Assembly (NCBI RefSeq): GCF_020615385.1 | Contig: NZ_JAJAVB010000025.1 | Span: 209,296 to 273,295, forward strand | DNA from: Jiella soli | GTDB lineage: Bacteria > Pseudomonadota > Alphaproteobacteria > Rhizobiales > Rhizobiaceae | Length of the DNA stretch: 64,000 nucleotides | Reading direction: 5' to 3' | Shown here: positions 35,212 to 43,708 of the stretch, one piece after another | How positions within the stretch are numbered: position 1 is the first letter of the stretch | Layout of the letters: each line of letters begins with the position of its first letter | Made by a program: the position numbers and the translations under genes | The notes under the pieces: generated by a model | Database searches by the model: none | What the model saw: the letters and a program-made list of their open reading frames with translations, nothing else | Told to the model about the DNA's origin: nothing

Positions 35212-35847
35212 TCAGGTGCGCGGAGCCGGCTGCGGGATCGGCAGGTTCGCGGGCGGAACCGTTGACGGGGGCATTGGTGCCTTCGGGGCGGGCCGGTCTC
35301 CGATAAGGCTCGGCATCGCCATGAGAAGCGCCTGTCCGACGGCTCCGGTCATGGTCGGATCCGGATCCGAGGGCGCGGCGCCCGCCTTTGCCCGGTCTTC
35401 CAACGGGCGGGCCCGGACCGCCGCCTCGATGATCGCCGCGCCCGGAATCACAACAGCACTCGGGATCGCAGCAGGGACCGTCTCGCTCGCCTTCGCCGCA
35501 TGGGCTCCGGCGGCTGCCGGATGCATGGCCGCAACGCGGCCGCCCGGCGCGGCCGTCTGGGCGTGCCGCGGTTCGGCCGTCTGTGGCCCGTCGACCATGC
35601 TGTAGGCGAGGGAGAGTCCGTCGCCGACCCGCTCCCCGGCGAACCGCATCAGGCTGCCGCCGGCATTGCAGGCCGCGGGCGCGCGCTCGCAGAAGCCCGA
35701 CAGGTCGGAGATCGCGGCTTGCGCCCCGGCGAGCGTCCCGAAGACGTCGAGGCCTCCGTCGGCGTTGCCGTCGCCGCCCGAATGGCTCGGCAGGACCATC
35801 GCGGCAAGACCCAGAAAGAACGCCGACTTCACGAAGAATCGTATCAT
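35212..35847 (-). CDS. DUF5330 domain protein, exported
   Basis: This 211-residue protein has an N-terminal hydrophobic segment (IRFFVKSAFFLGLAAMVLPS) that is a signal peptide or anchor. A conserved core follows (VFGTLAGAQAAISDLSGFCE, then FAGERVGDGLSLAY) and matches DUF5330. The rest is Ala/Pro-rich and probably disordered, ending in a Pro-rich tail. Two Cys (GFCERAPAAC) may form a disulfide. Function is unknown. It is divergent from the DivJ-like kinase. Confidence 0.72.
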   Translation of the reverse strand: MIRFFVKSAFFLGLAAMVLPSHSGGDGNADGGLDVFGTLAGAQAAISDLSGFCERAPAACNAGGSLMRFAGERVGDGLSLAYSMVDGPQTAEPRHAQTAAPGGRVAAMHPAAAGAHAAKASETVPAAIPSAVVIPGAAIIEAAVRARPLEDRAKAGAAPSDPDPTMTGAVGQALLMAMPSLIGDRPAPKAPMPPSTVPPANLPIPQPAPRT

Positions 35848-36009
35848 GTTCCCCGCTCCCGATGCGCGGTGGGGTCGTGCCCACCGACGAGGCCGGATCG
35901 CTTCGTCCGGCTTGCCGCGACCATGGCAGACGGATCGAAAGGTCACGTTGAAACTGTGAGCCAAATTTAGCGCGAATTCGAACGATTCGGAGGCCCGACC
36001 GGTGGGGAG

Positions 36010-36054
36010 GGTTAACGGCCCAAAGGAGAGCGGGGTCTGGTGAAACCGTTAACC
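36010..36054. promoter_or_regulatory. TTAAC-containing inverted repeat in divergent region
   Basis: GGTTAACGG (36010-36018) and CCGTTAACC (36046-36054) are perfect 9-bp inverted copies separated by 27 bases, each centred on TTAAC, the half-site of the cell-cycle regulator CtrA. They lie in the 381-base region between DUF5330 and the DivJ-like kinase (35848-36228), which has no supported gene. An alternative is a binding site for another dimeric regulator. Confidence 0.45.
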
Positions 36055-36133
36055 ATGACGGCAAAGGTTCGGCTCCCATATCGCCGGATTTCCGGGGGAT
36101 CGGCGATTGGATCGGGCCGCATCTCTCCCCTGC

Positions 36134-36148
36134 TTATGGCTTCCTTAA
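36134..36148. promoter_or_regulatory. CtrA-like box (one mismatch)
   Basis: TTAT, 7 bases, TTAA matches the CtrA consensus TTAA-N7-TTAA at seven of eight positions, 81 bases before the DivJ-like kinase start. Such matches occur by chance in AT-rich spacers; its position before a cell-cycle-type kinase makes it worth noting. Confidence 0.35.
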
Positions 36149-36228
36149 ACCAGCCGCCCCATCATCGCTTCCAAAGGCCGAAGCCGTCGTTGGCGACCGG
36201 CTGCGTGGCGTGAGTTTCGAGTGTTGGA

Positions 36229-38037
36229 ATGGACAGAGTGATGGAAGGAGAGCGAGGCCGGCCATCGGCATGCGCCGGCGCCATCCGGTCCCTGCCGAGG
36301 CATCTCGACGCCTTCGTCTCGCCCGCCGTGACGGAGCCCGCCGAGCGCGGGCTGCATGCGGCCGCGATCGGAGGCCTCGTCGGAATCGGTCTTGCCGCGG
36401 CCCTGGCCTATCCGAGCCTCGTCATCCTCGGTGCTCCGGCGATCATGGCGGCCTTCCCGCTGGTGCTGGCCGGCCTGGCGCTGGGCACGGCCTGGCTCGT
36501 GGCGGCCACCGGCGCGCTCGACCAGGTGCTCTGGCTCGCCGGGACGGTTCTGTTCGGCGTGCTTTCGGCCGGAGCTCTCTTCGACGGGGCGGTTCTCGCG
36601 CTGATTCTGCCCGTGCTCGTCATCCTGCCGGCTGAGGCGCTCCTCCTGTCGCGCCGACGGCTTGCGGCCGCTCTCGCCGCCTCGGCGCTCGCCGCTGCGG
36701 GAGCGGCGATTGCCCTTGCCGATGGTCCGCTCGATCTCGGCCTCGCCCATCTCCTGCCGCTCGCGGCGATGCTCGCCTATGCGGCGCGGATCCTGCGCCA
36801 TCGCGGGGCGCACACTCCGTTCTCCGCCGCCTCGCCCGTGGCGGTCCGCCAGCGCGCTCTGGCCGATTTCTGCGGCGCGGCTCTGGTCCTTCTCGACGGG
36901 CGCGGGCGCATCCTCTCGGCCTCGGCTGCCGCGAGCGCCATGCTGGGGATGCGCGACGAGGATAATACGGGCACGCTCTTTGCCGAATGCGTCCATGTCG
37001 CCGACCGCGTCGAGGTCCTGCGGGCGCTGGGCGAAGCGGTGCGGCTCCAGCCGCAGCGCCGGATCGCCGCCCGGCTCGGCGGGCCGGGCGCCGGTCATCG
37101 CCAGGTGGTGCTGACGATCGGGCCGGAGCCGGCGGCAAACCCGCCGGGCATGGTCTTCGTCGCGATCGCGGTGCCGGAGGTCGCGGCCGGCCAGGCGGAG
37201 GCGCTCGAGGCCGCGCTCGACGCCGCCAATCATGCTTCGGCCGCCAAGAGCCAGTTCCTCGCCGCGATGAGCCATGAGCTTCGCACGCCGCTCAACGCCA
37301 TCATCGGCTTTTCCGACATCCTCGACCAGGAGTTCTTCGGCGGCTTCGAGAGTGCAAGGCAGAAGGAATATGTCGGGCTGATCCGCCAGTCGGGCCAGCA
37401 CCTCCTGTCCGTCGTCAACACGCTGCTCGACGTCTCCAAGATCGAGGCCGGCCGCTACGAGCTCTCACCCGAACCCTTCCGGCTTGCCGAGGCGGTGACG
37501 GAGGCCGGCGAGCTGATGCGCGACGAGGCGCAGCGCAAGGGGCTGAGGATCGACATCCGCAGCGCCTGCGGGGACGCCATGCTGGTTGCCGACCGCCGCG
37601 CGCTGCAGCAGGTCCTCCTCAACCTTCTCTCCAACGCGGTGAAGTTCACCGACGACGGCATCGTCACCGTGGAGTCGCGTGTCGATGGCGAGGTGATCGA
37701 ACTCGACGTCAGCGATACCGGCATCGGCATCGCCGAGGACGACCTGAAGCGGCTGGGTCAGCCTTTCGTCCAGGTTTCGACCGGGACCGCCCGGCGCTAT
37801 CCGGGCACCGGCCTCGGCCTGTCGCTGGTCAAGGGACTGGTCGAACTGCATGGCGGGACCGTGACGGTGACGAGCGACCCGGGGATCGGTACAATGGTGA
37901 GCGTCAGGCTGCCGCGCGACGGCCGGCCGGCGCCCGCCACACCCAGTAGCAGCCAGGAAAATATCATAGCGTTCAGCGATGTCCGGACAAAGACGACCAA
38001 CCAAACGCAAGCCCATGAAACGCGCCGCTCGGCCTAG
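36229..38037 (+). CDS. Membrane PAS histidine kinase, DivJ/PdhS-like
   Basis: This 602-residue kinase has about six closely spaced N-terminal helices (residues about 40-200, for example GLVGIGLAAALAYPSLVIL), a PAS domain (FCGAALVLLDGRGRILSASA), then HisKA with His349 in FLAAMSHELRTPLNAIIGF followed by SDILDQEFFGGF. The ATPase domain has LLNLLSNAVKFTDDG and DTGIGIAEDDLKRLGQPFVQ. The SHELRTPLNAIIGFSDI...EFFG block is the signature of the DivJ/PdhS/PleC group controlling the polarity regulator DivK. The N-terminal multi-helix design fits DivJ. Assignment to DivJ rather than another PdhS member is inference. It is followed by peptidoglycan-binding and DUF1491 genes. Confidence 0.82.
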   Translation: MDRVMEGERGRPSACAGAIRSLPRHLDAFVSPAVTEPAERGLHAAAIGGLVGIGLAAALAYPSLVILGAPAIMAAFPLVLAGLALGTAWLVAATGALDQVLWLAGTVLFGVLSAGALFDGAVLALILPVLVILPAEALLLSRRRLAAALAASALAAAGAAIALADGPLDLGLAHLLPLAAMLAYAARILRHRGAHTPFSAASPVAVRQRALADFCGAALVLLDGRGRILSASAAASAMLGMRDEDNTGTLFAECVHVADRVEVLRALGEAVRLQPQRRIAARLGGPGAGHRQVVLTIGPEPAANPPGMVFVAIAVPEVAAGQAEALEAALDAANHASAAKSQFLAAMSHELRTPLNAIIGFSDILDQEFFGGFESARQKEYVGLIRQSGQHLLSVVNTLLDVSKIEAGRYELSPEPFRLAEAVTEAGELMRDEAQRKGLRIDIRSACGDAMLVADRRALQQVLLNLLSNAVKFTDDGIVTVESRVDGEVIELDVSDTGIGIAEDDLKRLGQPFVQVSTGTARRYPGTGLGLSLVKGLVELHGGTVTVTSDPGIGTMVSVRLPRDGRPAPATPSSSQENIIAFSDVRTKTTNQTQAHETRRSA

Positions 38038-38824
38038 CCCCGCCTTCCGCGCCGTGGCGCTGGCCGGGCGCGGTGCGGCCCTGGCGGGTCGCGGCGCACG
38101 GGCCGGCGGCCTCGTTTTGGCGCGACGGCCGATCCTGTCGGCAGGGCTGACGGCCTTCGTCGTGCTGTTCGGCAGCGTCGCGGCGAATGCGCTCTACGGC
38201 CAGCATGCGCGCCACAACAATCCGATCCTGATAACGCGCGGACCGGCGACCGGCAGCCAGCTCGCCGCGCGCCAGCCTGGGCCATCCGGCGTCCAGCCGG
38301 TTCCGCTCGTGCGCGAAGTGCAGGAAGCGCTCGCCGGCAAGGGCTATTATTCCGCGGCGATCGACGGCCTGCCTGGCAAGGCGACCTCCGACGCGATCCG
38401 TGCCTTCCAGGCGGCGAACGGCCTTGCCGTCGACGGCGCGCCGACGCCTCTGCTCCTGTCGCAGCTGCGACAGCTCTCGGGCAGCGCGCCGTCGCCCTCG
38501 CCGCGGCCGGATCCGCGCCAGACGGCCTCCATCTCGGAGCGCATGCACGTCCCTGCGGCCAAGGCGCCGGACAATTCGACCGATCAGGCGGAACCTGGTG
38601 AGGTCGAGGAGCGGTTCGCCGAACTCAGCCAGGGCGAGCTGGTGAAGAAGATCCAGACGGCGCTGACCAATGCGCAGGTGGCAAAGCTCCAGGCCGACGG
38701 AATCCCGGGCGAGAAGACCCGTGCGGCGATCCGGACCTTTCAGGCGCTGGAGGGAATGAAGGTCACCGGCGAACCCGATGCCGAGCTTCTGGAGCATCTC
38801 GCCGAGGTCGGGATCGTCCATTAG
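37979..38824 (+). CDS. Membrane-anchored protein with two peptidoglycan-binding domains
   Basis: This 281-residue protein starts inside the kinase gene (59-base overlap); ATG 38015 would shorten it by 12 residues. It has a basic N-terminus, one membrane helix (ILSAGLTAFVVLFGSVAANA) and two PG_binding_1 repeats. The first is VREVQEALAGKGYYSAAIDG with LPGKATSDAIRAFQAANGLA; the second is IQTALTNAQVAKLQADGIPG with EKTRAAIRTFQALEGMKVTG. A Pro/Ser-rich linker joins them. Periplasmic binding to peptidoglycan is expected. Linkage to the DivJ-like kinase suggests a division or polarity role. Confidence 0.82.
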   Translation: MSGQRRPTKRKPMKRAARPSPAFRAVALAGRGAALAGRGARAGGLVLARRPILSAGLTAFVVLFGSVAANALYGQHARHNNPILITRGPATGSQLAARQPGPSGVQPVPLVREVQEALAGKGYYSAAIDGLPGKATSDAIRAFQAANGLAVDGAPTPLLLSQLRQLSGSAPSPSPRPDPRQTASISERMHVPAAKAPDNSTDQAEPGEVEERFAELSQGELVKKIQTALTNAQVAKLQADGIPGEKTRAAIRTFQALEGMKVTGEPDAELLEHLAEVGIVH

Positions 38825-38861
38825 GGCGTGGACGTGGCGTTCACGCGAAGGAAGACCGGGC

Positions 38862-39197
38862 ATGCGGATCACCAGCGACCTCTTCGTCGCACAGCTCGTG
38901 CGGCGGCTCTTTGCGGCCGGCGACTTCGCCGCCGTGGTGCGCCGCGGGGCGGAGGCTGCCGGCGCGATCTTCGTCGTCGCAAGGGGCCGGAGCGGCGAGA
39001 TCACGCTCTTCGGTCCCGCCGTCCAGAGCCTCTCGGCCGAGACGGGCGGCCGGCAGTTCATGCGCGAGCGGGCCGAGGACGAGGCCGCGCTCGAAAAGCG
39101 GTTCGAGAGCGAGGCGCGCTTCGATCCGGACTTCTGGGTCGTCGAGATCGAGACCGAGCGGCCGGCGGACTTCCTCGACATCGTCGAGGAGGAATAG
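38862..39197 (+). CDS. DUF1491 family protein
   Basis: This 111-residue cytoplasmic protein matches the alphaproteobacterial DUF1491 family: RITSDLFVAQLVRRLFAAGD, RGAEAAGAIFVVARGR and FDPDFWVVEIE. Function is unknown. ATG 38862 has GGAAG 9 bases upstream. It is 37 bases after the peptidoglycan-binding gene and likely in the same transcript. The kinase / PG-binding / DUF1491 order appears to be conserved in this order of bacteria, by recollection rather than search. Confidence 0.85.
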   Translation: MRITSDLFVAQLVRRLFAAGDFAAVVRRGAEAAGAIFVVARGRSGEITLFGPAVQSLSAETGGRQFMRERAEDEAALEKRFESEARFDPDFWVVEIETERPADFLDIVEEE

Positions 39198-39258
39198 GCG
39201 GCAGGCGAGGGAAGAGCCCCGCCACGGCTCGGAGCGGCCGTCGGCGCCCGGGGAGGCG

Positions 39259-39864
39259 CTAGAGGCCGAGCACCAGCTTGGCCGCGATCGACCACATCGT
39301 CACGCCGACCACGAATTCCAGCACCCGCCAGGACGACGCCTTGGCAAAGAGCGGCCGCAGGAGCGCGGAGCCGTAGCCGAGGGAGAAGAAGAAGAGGAAT
39401 GACGCGGTCATCGCGCCGAGCGCGAAGGCCGGCGCCTGACCCGGAAAGCGCGTCGAGATCGTCCCGATCAGGACGACGGTATCAAGATAGACATGCGGAT
39501 TGAGCCAGGTGAGCGCGAGGCACATGAGAAGCGTCCGCCTCGCGCTGTTCGGCACGGATTCGGCCGGCATGAGCACCTCGCTCGACGACAGCGCGGCGAT
39601 GAAGCTGCGGGCGCCGTACCAGAGAAGGAAGGCGGCGCCGGCATAGCGCAGCGCCGGATCGAGCATCGGAAAGCGGTCGATGACCACGCTGAAGCCGCCG
39701 ACGCCGGCGAGAATCAGGATCGCGTCGGACAGCGCGCAGGTCAGGCATACCAACAGGAGATGTTCGCCGCGCAGACCCTGGCGCAGGACGAAGGCGTTCT
39801 GCGCACCGATCGCCAGAATGAGGCCAAGCCCGACCGCGAGGCCCGTCGCAAAGGCTTCGGTCAT
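39259..39864 (-). CDS. LysE/ArgO-family amino acid exporter
   Basis: This 201-residue inner-membrane protein has about six helices. The N-terminus GLAVGLGLILAIGAQNAFVL and the block LALTWLNPHVYLDTVVLIG are LysE/ArgO signatures. The family exports basic amino acids such as lysine, arginine and canavanine. The usual divergent LysR-type regulator (LysG/ArgP) is not present next to it. It converges with DUF1491. Confidence 0.9.
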   Translation of the reverse strand: MTEAFATGLAVGLGLILAIGAQNAFVLRQGLRGEHLLLVCLTCALSDAILILAGVGGFSVVIDRFPMLDPALRYAGAAFLLWYGARSFIAALSSSEVLMPAESVPNSARRTLLMCLALTWLNPHVYLDTVVLIGTISTRFPGQAPAFALGAMTASFLFFFSLGYGSALLRPLFAKASSWRVLEFVVGVTMWSIAAKLVLGL

Positions 39865-40001
39865 GTCGCGTATCCGTCCCGATGCTGCAAGGGGGGAGAG
39901 CGCGATCTAGCCGAGCCGCCGGGGACTGTCGAGGCCGGCGCCGCCGCCTCCCGCCGGCCCGCCGCTCGCCGGCCGCGCGTCACCGGGAGCCGCGCTGCCG
40001 A

Positions 40002-43000
40002 TCAGGTGCCGCTGGCGCGAAGGGTTCCGCCGCTCTGGCGCATTCGGTCGGCGACCGCTCGCAGACTTGCGGCAAGGCCGGTGCTTTCGCTTTCCCGGCA
40101 CAGCGTACCGAAATCCTCGTCCAGCACCCGCATCACATTCACGGCGGGCTGCGGCCTGGAGAACAGGAAACCCTGGATCTGGTCGCAGCGCCGTGCCGCC
40201 AGGATCTGCAGCTGCTCCTCCGTCTCGACGCCCTCGGCGACGATGGCGAGGTTCAGTGCCCGGCCGAGGTCCATCACCGCCTCGGCGATGGCAAGCGAGC
40301 TCGTGTCGAGGGCGAGATTGCTGATGAAGCTGCGATCGATCTTGATCGAATCGAAGGGGAAGGTCCTGAGATAGCTGAGCGAGGAATAGCCGGTGCCGAA
40401 ATCGTCGAGCGCGAGGCCGATGCCTTGGCGCTTCAGGGCGCGCAGGATGGAGAGAGCCCGGTCGCGGTCCTCGACCAGTATGCTCTCGGTCAGTTCGAGT
40501 TCCAGCCGGCCGGGTTCGAAGCCGATCTCCGCCAGGATCGACAGGACGCTGTCGACGAAGTTGCGGCTGCGCAGCTGATAGGCGCTGACATTGACGCTGA
40601 TCCTGGAGCCGCCGAGATGTTCCAGCGACTGCCGACAGGCCTCGCGCAGCACCCATTCGCCGATCTCGACGATCTTGCCGGCCTGCTCGGCGATCGGGAT
40701 GAAGACCACGGGGCTGATGCGGCCGCGCACCGGGTGGTTCCAGCGCACCAGCGCCTCGTAGCTGGCGATGGTCGCGCTGCGGATGTCGATGCGCGGCTGG
40801 AATTCGAGGCTGAGTTCGCCGCGGCTCGCGGCCTGGCCGAGATCGGCTTCCAGCTCGCGGCGCAGCCTCAGCTCGGCGTCCATGCCCGTCTCGAAGCCCG
40901 AGAAGGTGTTCCGGCCGCTCCGCTTGGCATGGTAGAGCGCCACGTCGGCGCGTGAGATCACGAGTTCCGGGTCGCGGCCGTCTCGCGGCGCCAGCGCGTA
41001 GCCGACACTTGCGCCCGGGCGCAATCGCACGCCGTTGCCGACGTCGACCGGCTCGCCCAGGAGGCTGACGATCCGGAAGGCAAGATCGGCGACCTGATTG
41101 GCGAAGGCGATGTCGGTGAGGATCACGGCGAATTCGTCGCCGCCGAGCCGTGCGACATGGCCGCCATCGCCCAGCAGCGTCCGCAGTCTGTCGGCCGCTG
41201 TGCGGATGACGATGTCGCCGGCGGGGTGGCCGTAGAGGTCGTTGATGTCCTTGAAGCGGTCGAGATCGATCGACAGGAGCGCGGCCATGCGGTCGCCCGA
41301 CTGAAGGGCGGACAGGGTCTCTTCGAGCCGCCGCTGGAAGAGCAGCCGGTTCGGCAGTTGGGTCAGCGGATCGTGGAGTGCGGTGAAGCGCAGCCGTTCC
41401 TCGGCGGCCTTGCGCTCGCGAAGATCGACGAAGGCGCTGACGCGAGTCTCGACGCCGCGGAAGATGATGGTGCGCGAGCGCAGCTCGACGGGAATGAGTG
41501 TGCCGTCGGTATGCCGTAGCGAGACCTCGTGGACGCTCGTTTCTCCGGTTGCGAGCTTGTCGGTCAGGCCGGCTCGATCCTCGACGGCCACGAGTTCGCC
41601 GAGTGCGGTCTTTCCGACCTTTGCGCTCGGCATTCCGACGAGCCGCGTGAAGGCGGCATTCGCGTCGACGATAACGCCGTCGACCGTGACCGCGATCCCC
41701 TCGAAGGCGGCGTTCGCCAAGGCGGAGAGCCGCTCGGCCTCCTGCGAGGCCGAGTGAACCTCCACCTGGGCGCGCCTGGCGATCTCCGAACCCTCCACCC
41801 GGTCGAGAAAGGCGTTGAACAGCCGGGTTACGCGCTCGGATTCGTCGCCGGTCTCCACCGGGATGCGATGCGACAGGTCGGCCCGCCCGGCGATGATCTG
41901 GTCGAGCGCAGTCTCCATCGTGCCGAGGCCGAGACTGGTCTGGTGCTCGCACTGGTTCAGGCCGCGCTCTTCGTCCTGCGGGCTCACGCGGATCGGCCGG
42001 ATCCGGTCGGCGATGCGAAAGAAGGCATAGGCGATCGGGAAGCACCAGAGGAAATTGACGCCGGCGCCCGCCGCCTGGACGGCGAGCTGTTCGAGGCGGC
42101 TGCCGGCGCTGAGAAGATCCGCAGGGGCAAGCAGGGCAAGGCCGAGGGTTCCGACGATCCCGGAAAAGCCGTGGCAGCCGATCGCGCCGACCGCATCGTC
42201 GATCCGGCAGCGCTTCTCGATGAAGCCGTTGCCCCAGATCGCCGCGGCGCCGCCGGCGCAGCCGATCGCCAGCGCACCTGAGCCGTTGAGGATGTGGCAC
42301 CCCGCGGTGACCGCGACGAGACCGCCGATGACGCCGCAGATCGGCTTTTCCGGCAGGACCACTTCGTCCTGCCAAAGCCCCAGGAGATAGCCGACGACGC
42401 CGCCTGCGCCAGCGGCGAGCACCGTGTTGGCGACGATATGGGCGATAGCGGGAGAGGCGACGATGGTCGAGCCGCCGTTGAACCCGATCCAGCCGACGAA
42501 GATGATCATGGTGCCGGCCATGGCGAGGACCGCGGAATGGCCGGGAATGCGGCGCACGCTGCCGTCCGGTCCAAAGCGCCCGAGGCGGGGGCCGAGCACC
42601 AGGCAGGCGGCGAGCGAAACCCAGGCGCCGGTCGAGTGGACGACGGTCGAGCCGGCGAAATCGATGAAGCCGAGATTGGCGAGGAAGGCCGACTGGCTGT
42701 GCGCCAGGCCGTTACCCCAGGCCCAGTGGACGAAGACCGGGTAGATCAGCGCCGAGACCAGCACCGAGGAGGCGACGTAGACCGCCAGCCGCAAGCGCTC
42801 GGCGGCCGCGCCGGACACGATGGTCGCGGCCGTGCCGCAGAACATCACCTGGAAGGCGAAGAAGGCGTATTCGCGGGAGCTCACATCGTGAAGAAAGGTG
42901 AGGCGCGGCTCGAAGCCCACGCCGAAGCCGGAATCGGGGCCGAATGCGAGGCTGAAGCCAATCGCCGCGAAGGCGACGATCGAAAACAGCAGATCGAGGA

Positions 43001-43211
43001 GGTTCTTCTGTGCGACGTTGATCGAGTTCTTCGAACGTACCAGGCCCGCCTCCAGCAGCAGGAACCCGACCTGCATCAGGAGCACGAGCGCCGCAGACAT
43101 CAGCAGCCAGACGAATTCATCGCCGTTCGGCAAGGCGGTCTCGCTCGCCATTGCCTTGGCCGGCAGGCATGCGAGGATGACGACGAGGAGGGAGACGCAG
43201 GCTGAACGCAT
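40002..43211 (-). CDS. Ammonium transporter (Amt) fused to HAMP-like, PAS, GGDEF and EAL domains
   Basis: This 1069-residue fusion has an N-terminal signal peptide and an 11-helix Amt domain to about residue 400. Compared with E. coli AmtB numbering, the pore pieces are kept: Phe124 (F107), Asp184 (D160), twin His192 and His347 (H168, H318), Phe244 (F215) and Ser248 (S219). A linker (RPIRVSPQDEERGLNQCEHQ) leads to a HAMP-like segment (to about 480), a PAS domain (495-600), GGDEF (605-770; intact GGDEF at 690-694, no RxxD I-site) and EAL (780-1030). The EAL catalytic residues look complete: EALVRW, NVSAYQL, ELTES, LDDFGTGYSS, KIDRSF, AEGVET. It probably makes and/or degrades c-di-GMP according to ammonium. 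No glnK is adjacent. Net activity is unknown. Confidence 0.94.
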   Translation of the reverse strand: MRSACVSLLVVILACLPAKAMASETALPNGDEFVWLLMSAALVLLMQVGFLLLEAGLVRSKNSINVAQKNLLDLLFSIVAFAAIGFSLAFGPDSGFGVGFEPRLTFLHDVSSREYAFFAFQVMFCGTAATIVSGAAAERLRLAVYVASSVLVSALIYPVFVHWAWGNGLAHSQSAFLANLGFIDFAGSTVVHSTGAWVSLAACLVLGPRLGRFGPDGSVRRIPGHSAVLAMAGTMIIFVGWIGFNGGSTIVASPAIAHIVANTVLAAGAGGVVGYLLGLWQDEVVLPEKPICGVIGGLVAVTAGCHILNGSGALAIGCAGGAAAIWGNGFIEKRCRIDDAVGAIGCHGFSGIVGTLGLALLAPADLLSAGSRLEQLAVQAAGAGVNFLWCFPIAYAFFRIADRIRPIRVSPQDEERGLNQCEHQTSLGLGTMETALDQIIAGRADLSHRIPVETGDESERVTRLFNAFLDRVEGSEIARRAQVEVHSASQEAERLSALANAAFEGIAVTVDGVIVDANAAFTRLVGMPSAKVGKTALGELVAVEDRAGLTDKLATGETSVHEVSLRHTDGTLIPVELRSRTIIFRGVETRVSAFVDLRERKAAEERLRFTALHDPLTQLPNRLLFQRRLEETLSALQSGDRMAALLSIDLDRFKDINDLYGHPAGDIVIRTAADRLRTLLGDGGHVARLGGDEFAVILTDIAFANQVADLAFRIVSLLGEPVDVGNGVRLRPGASVGYALAPRDGRDPELVISRADVALYHAKRSGRNTFSGFETGMDAELRLRRELEADLGQAASRGELSLEFQPRIDIRSATIASYEALVRWNHPVRGRISPVVFIPIAEQAGKIVEIGEWVLREACRQSLEHLGGSRISVNVSAYQLRSRNFVDSVLSILAEIGFEPGRLELELTESILVEDRDRALSILRALKRQGIGLALDDFGTGYSSLSYLRTFPFDSIKIDRSFISNLALDTSSLAIAEAVMDLGRALNLAIVAEGVETEEQLQILAARRCDQIQGFLFSRPQPAVNVMRVLDEDFGTLCRESESTGLAASLRAVADRMRQSGGTLRASGT

Positions 43212-43247
43212 TCTGACACCAACTGCAGATACGCAGTATCAGAATGC
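43208..43247 (-). promoter_or_regulatory. Leader hairpin sequestering the start codon of the Amt fusion
   Basis: On the minus strand GCATTCTGA (43247-43239) and TCAGAATGC (43216-43208) are perfect 9-bp inverted copies. The second contains the ATG start codon (43211-43209). A second hairpin, GATAC-TGC-GTATC (43240-43228), shares two bases with the first arm, so the two folds compete. This is the layout of translational on/off leaders. The spacer 43212-43492 is AT-rich near 43247-43270 and also holds GACCCG/CGGGTC (43278-43299). It contains no gene. Confidence 0.5.
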
Positions 43248-43492
43248 AACTTTATTAATGTTACCTGAAATTCTGTCGACCCGGCATATTCAACGGGTCG
43301 GCCGCGCGCCGTCGAGCGGCAACGGGTTTCACCGTTTGTCCGCTCCTGCCGCCGCGACCTGCTCTCGCTCCCGGCCGCAGGGGAAAAAGGGGCGCAAGCT
43401 TGGCGACAGGCTTCTGGCCTTTCCTGACGGTACGGCATCGCGGAAAGCCCGGTCCTACCGACGGCAGTTTCCGCTGAACTCCGGGAGGCGAC

Positions 43493-43708
43493 ATGATGTT
43501 CGACTACTCACCGAAGCGTCTGGAGGATCCCCAACTCGTCCTAGACGTCGTACAGGCACTTCTGGATTCCGGCTATGACCGGACCACGATCGAGGAAGCC
43601 CTCATCCGCCAGGCGCCGGTCGATCTCGATCTTCTCGCCGAATGCTATGAAAAGCTGACCAACACGCTGGAACGGGTCTACGAACTCGACATGGAAAGAG
43701 CCGCCTGA
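43493..43708 (+). CDS. Small acidic hypothetical protein
   Basis: This 71-residue protein is not recognised. It is acidic, helical and non-repetitive (LEDPQLVLDVVQALLDSGYD, then RTTIEEALIRQAPVDLDLLA), with no membrane segment. GGGAGG lies 4 bases before ATG 43493 and 7 bases before the next codon ATG 43496, which is probably the better start. It is divergent from the Amt fusion and may be regulated from the same 280-base spacer. Normal codon usage and a strong ribosome site support expression. Confidence 0.6.
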   Translation: MMFDYSPKRLEDPQLVLDVVQALLDSGYDRTTIEEALIRQAPVDLDLLAECYEKLTNTLERVYELDMERAA

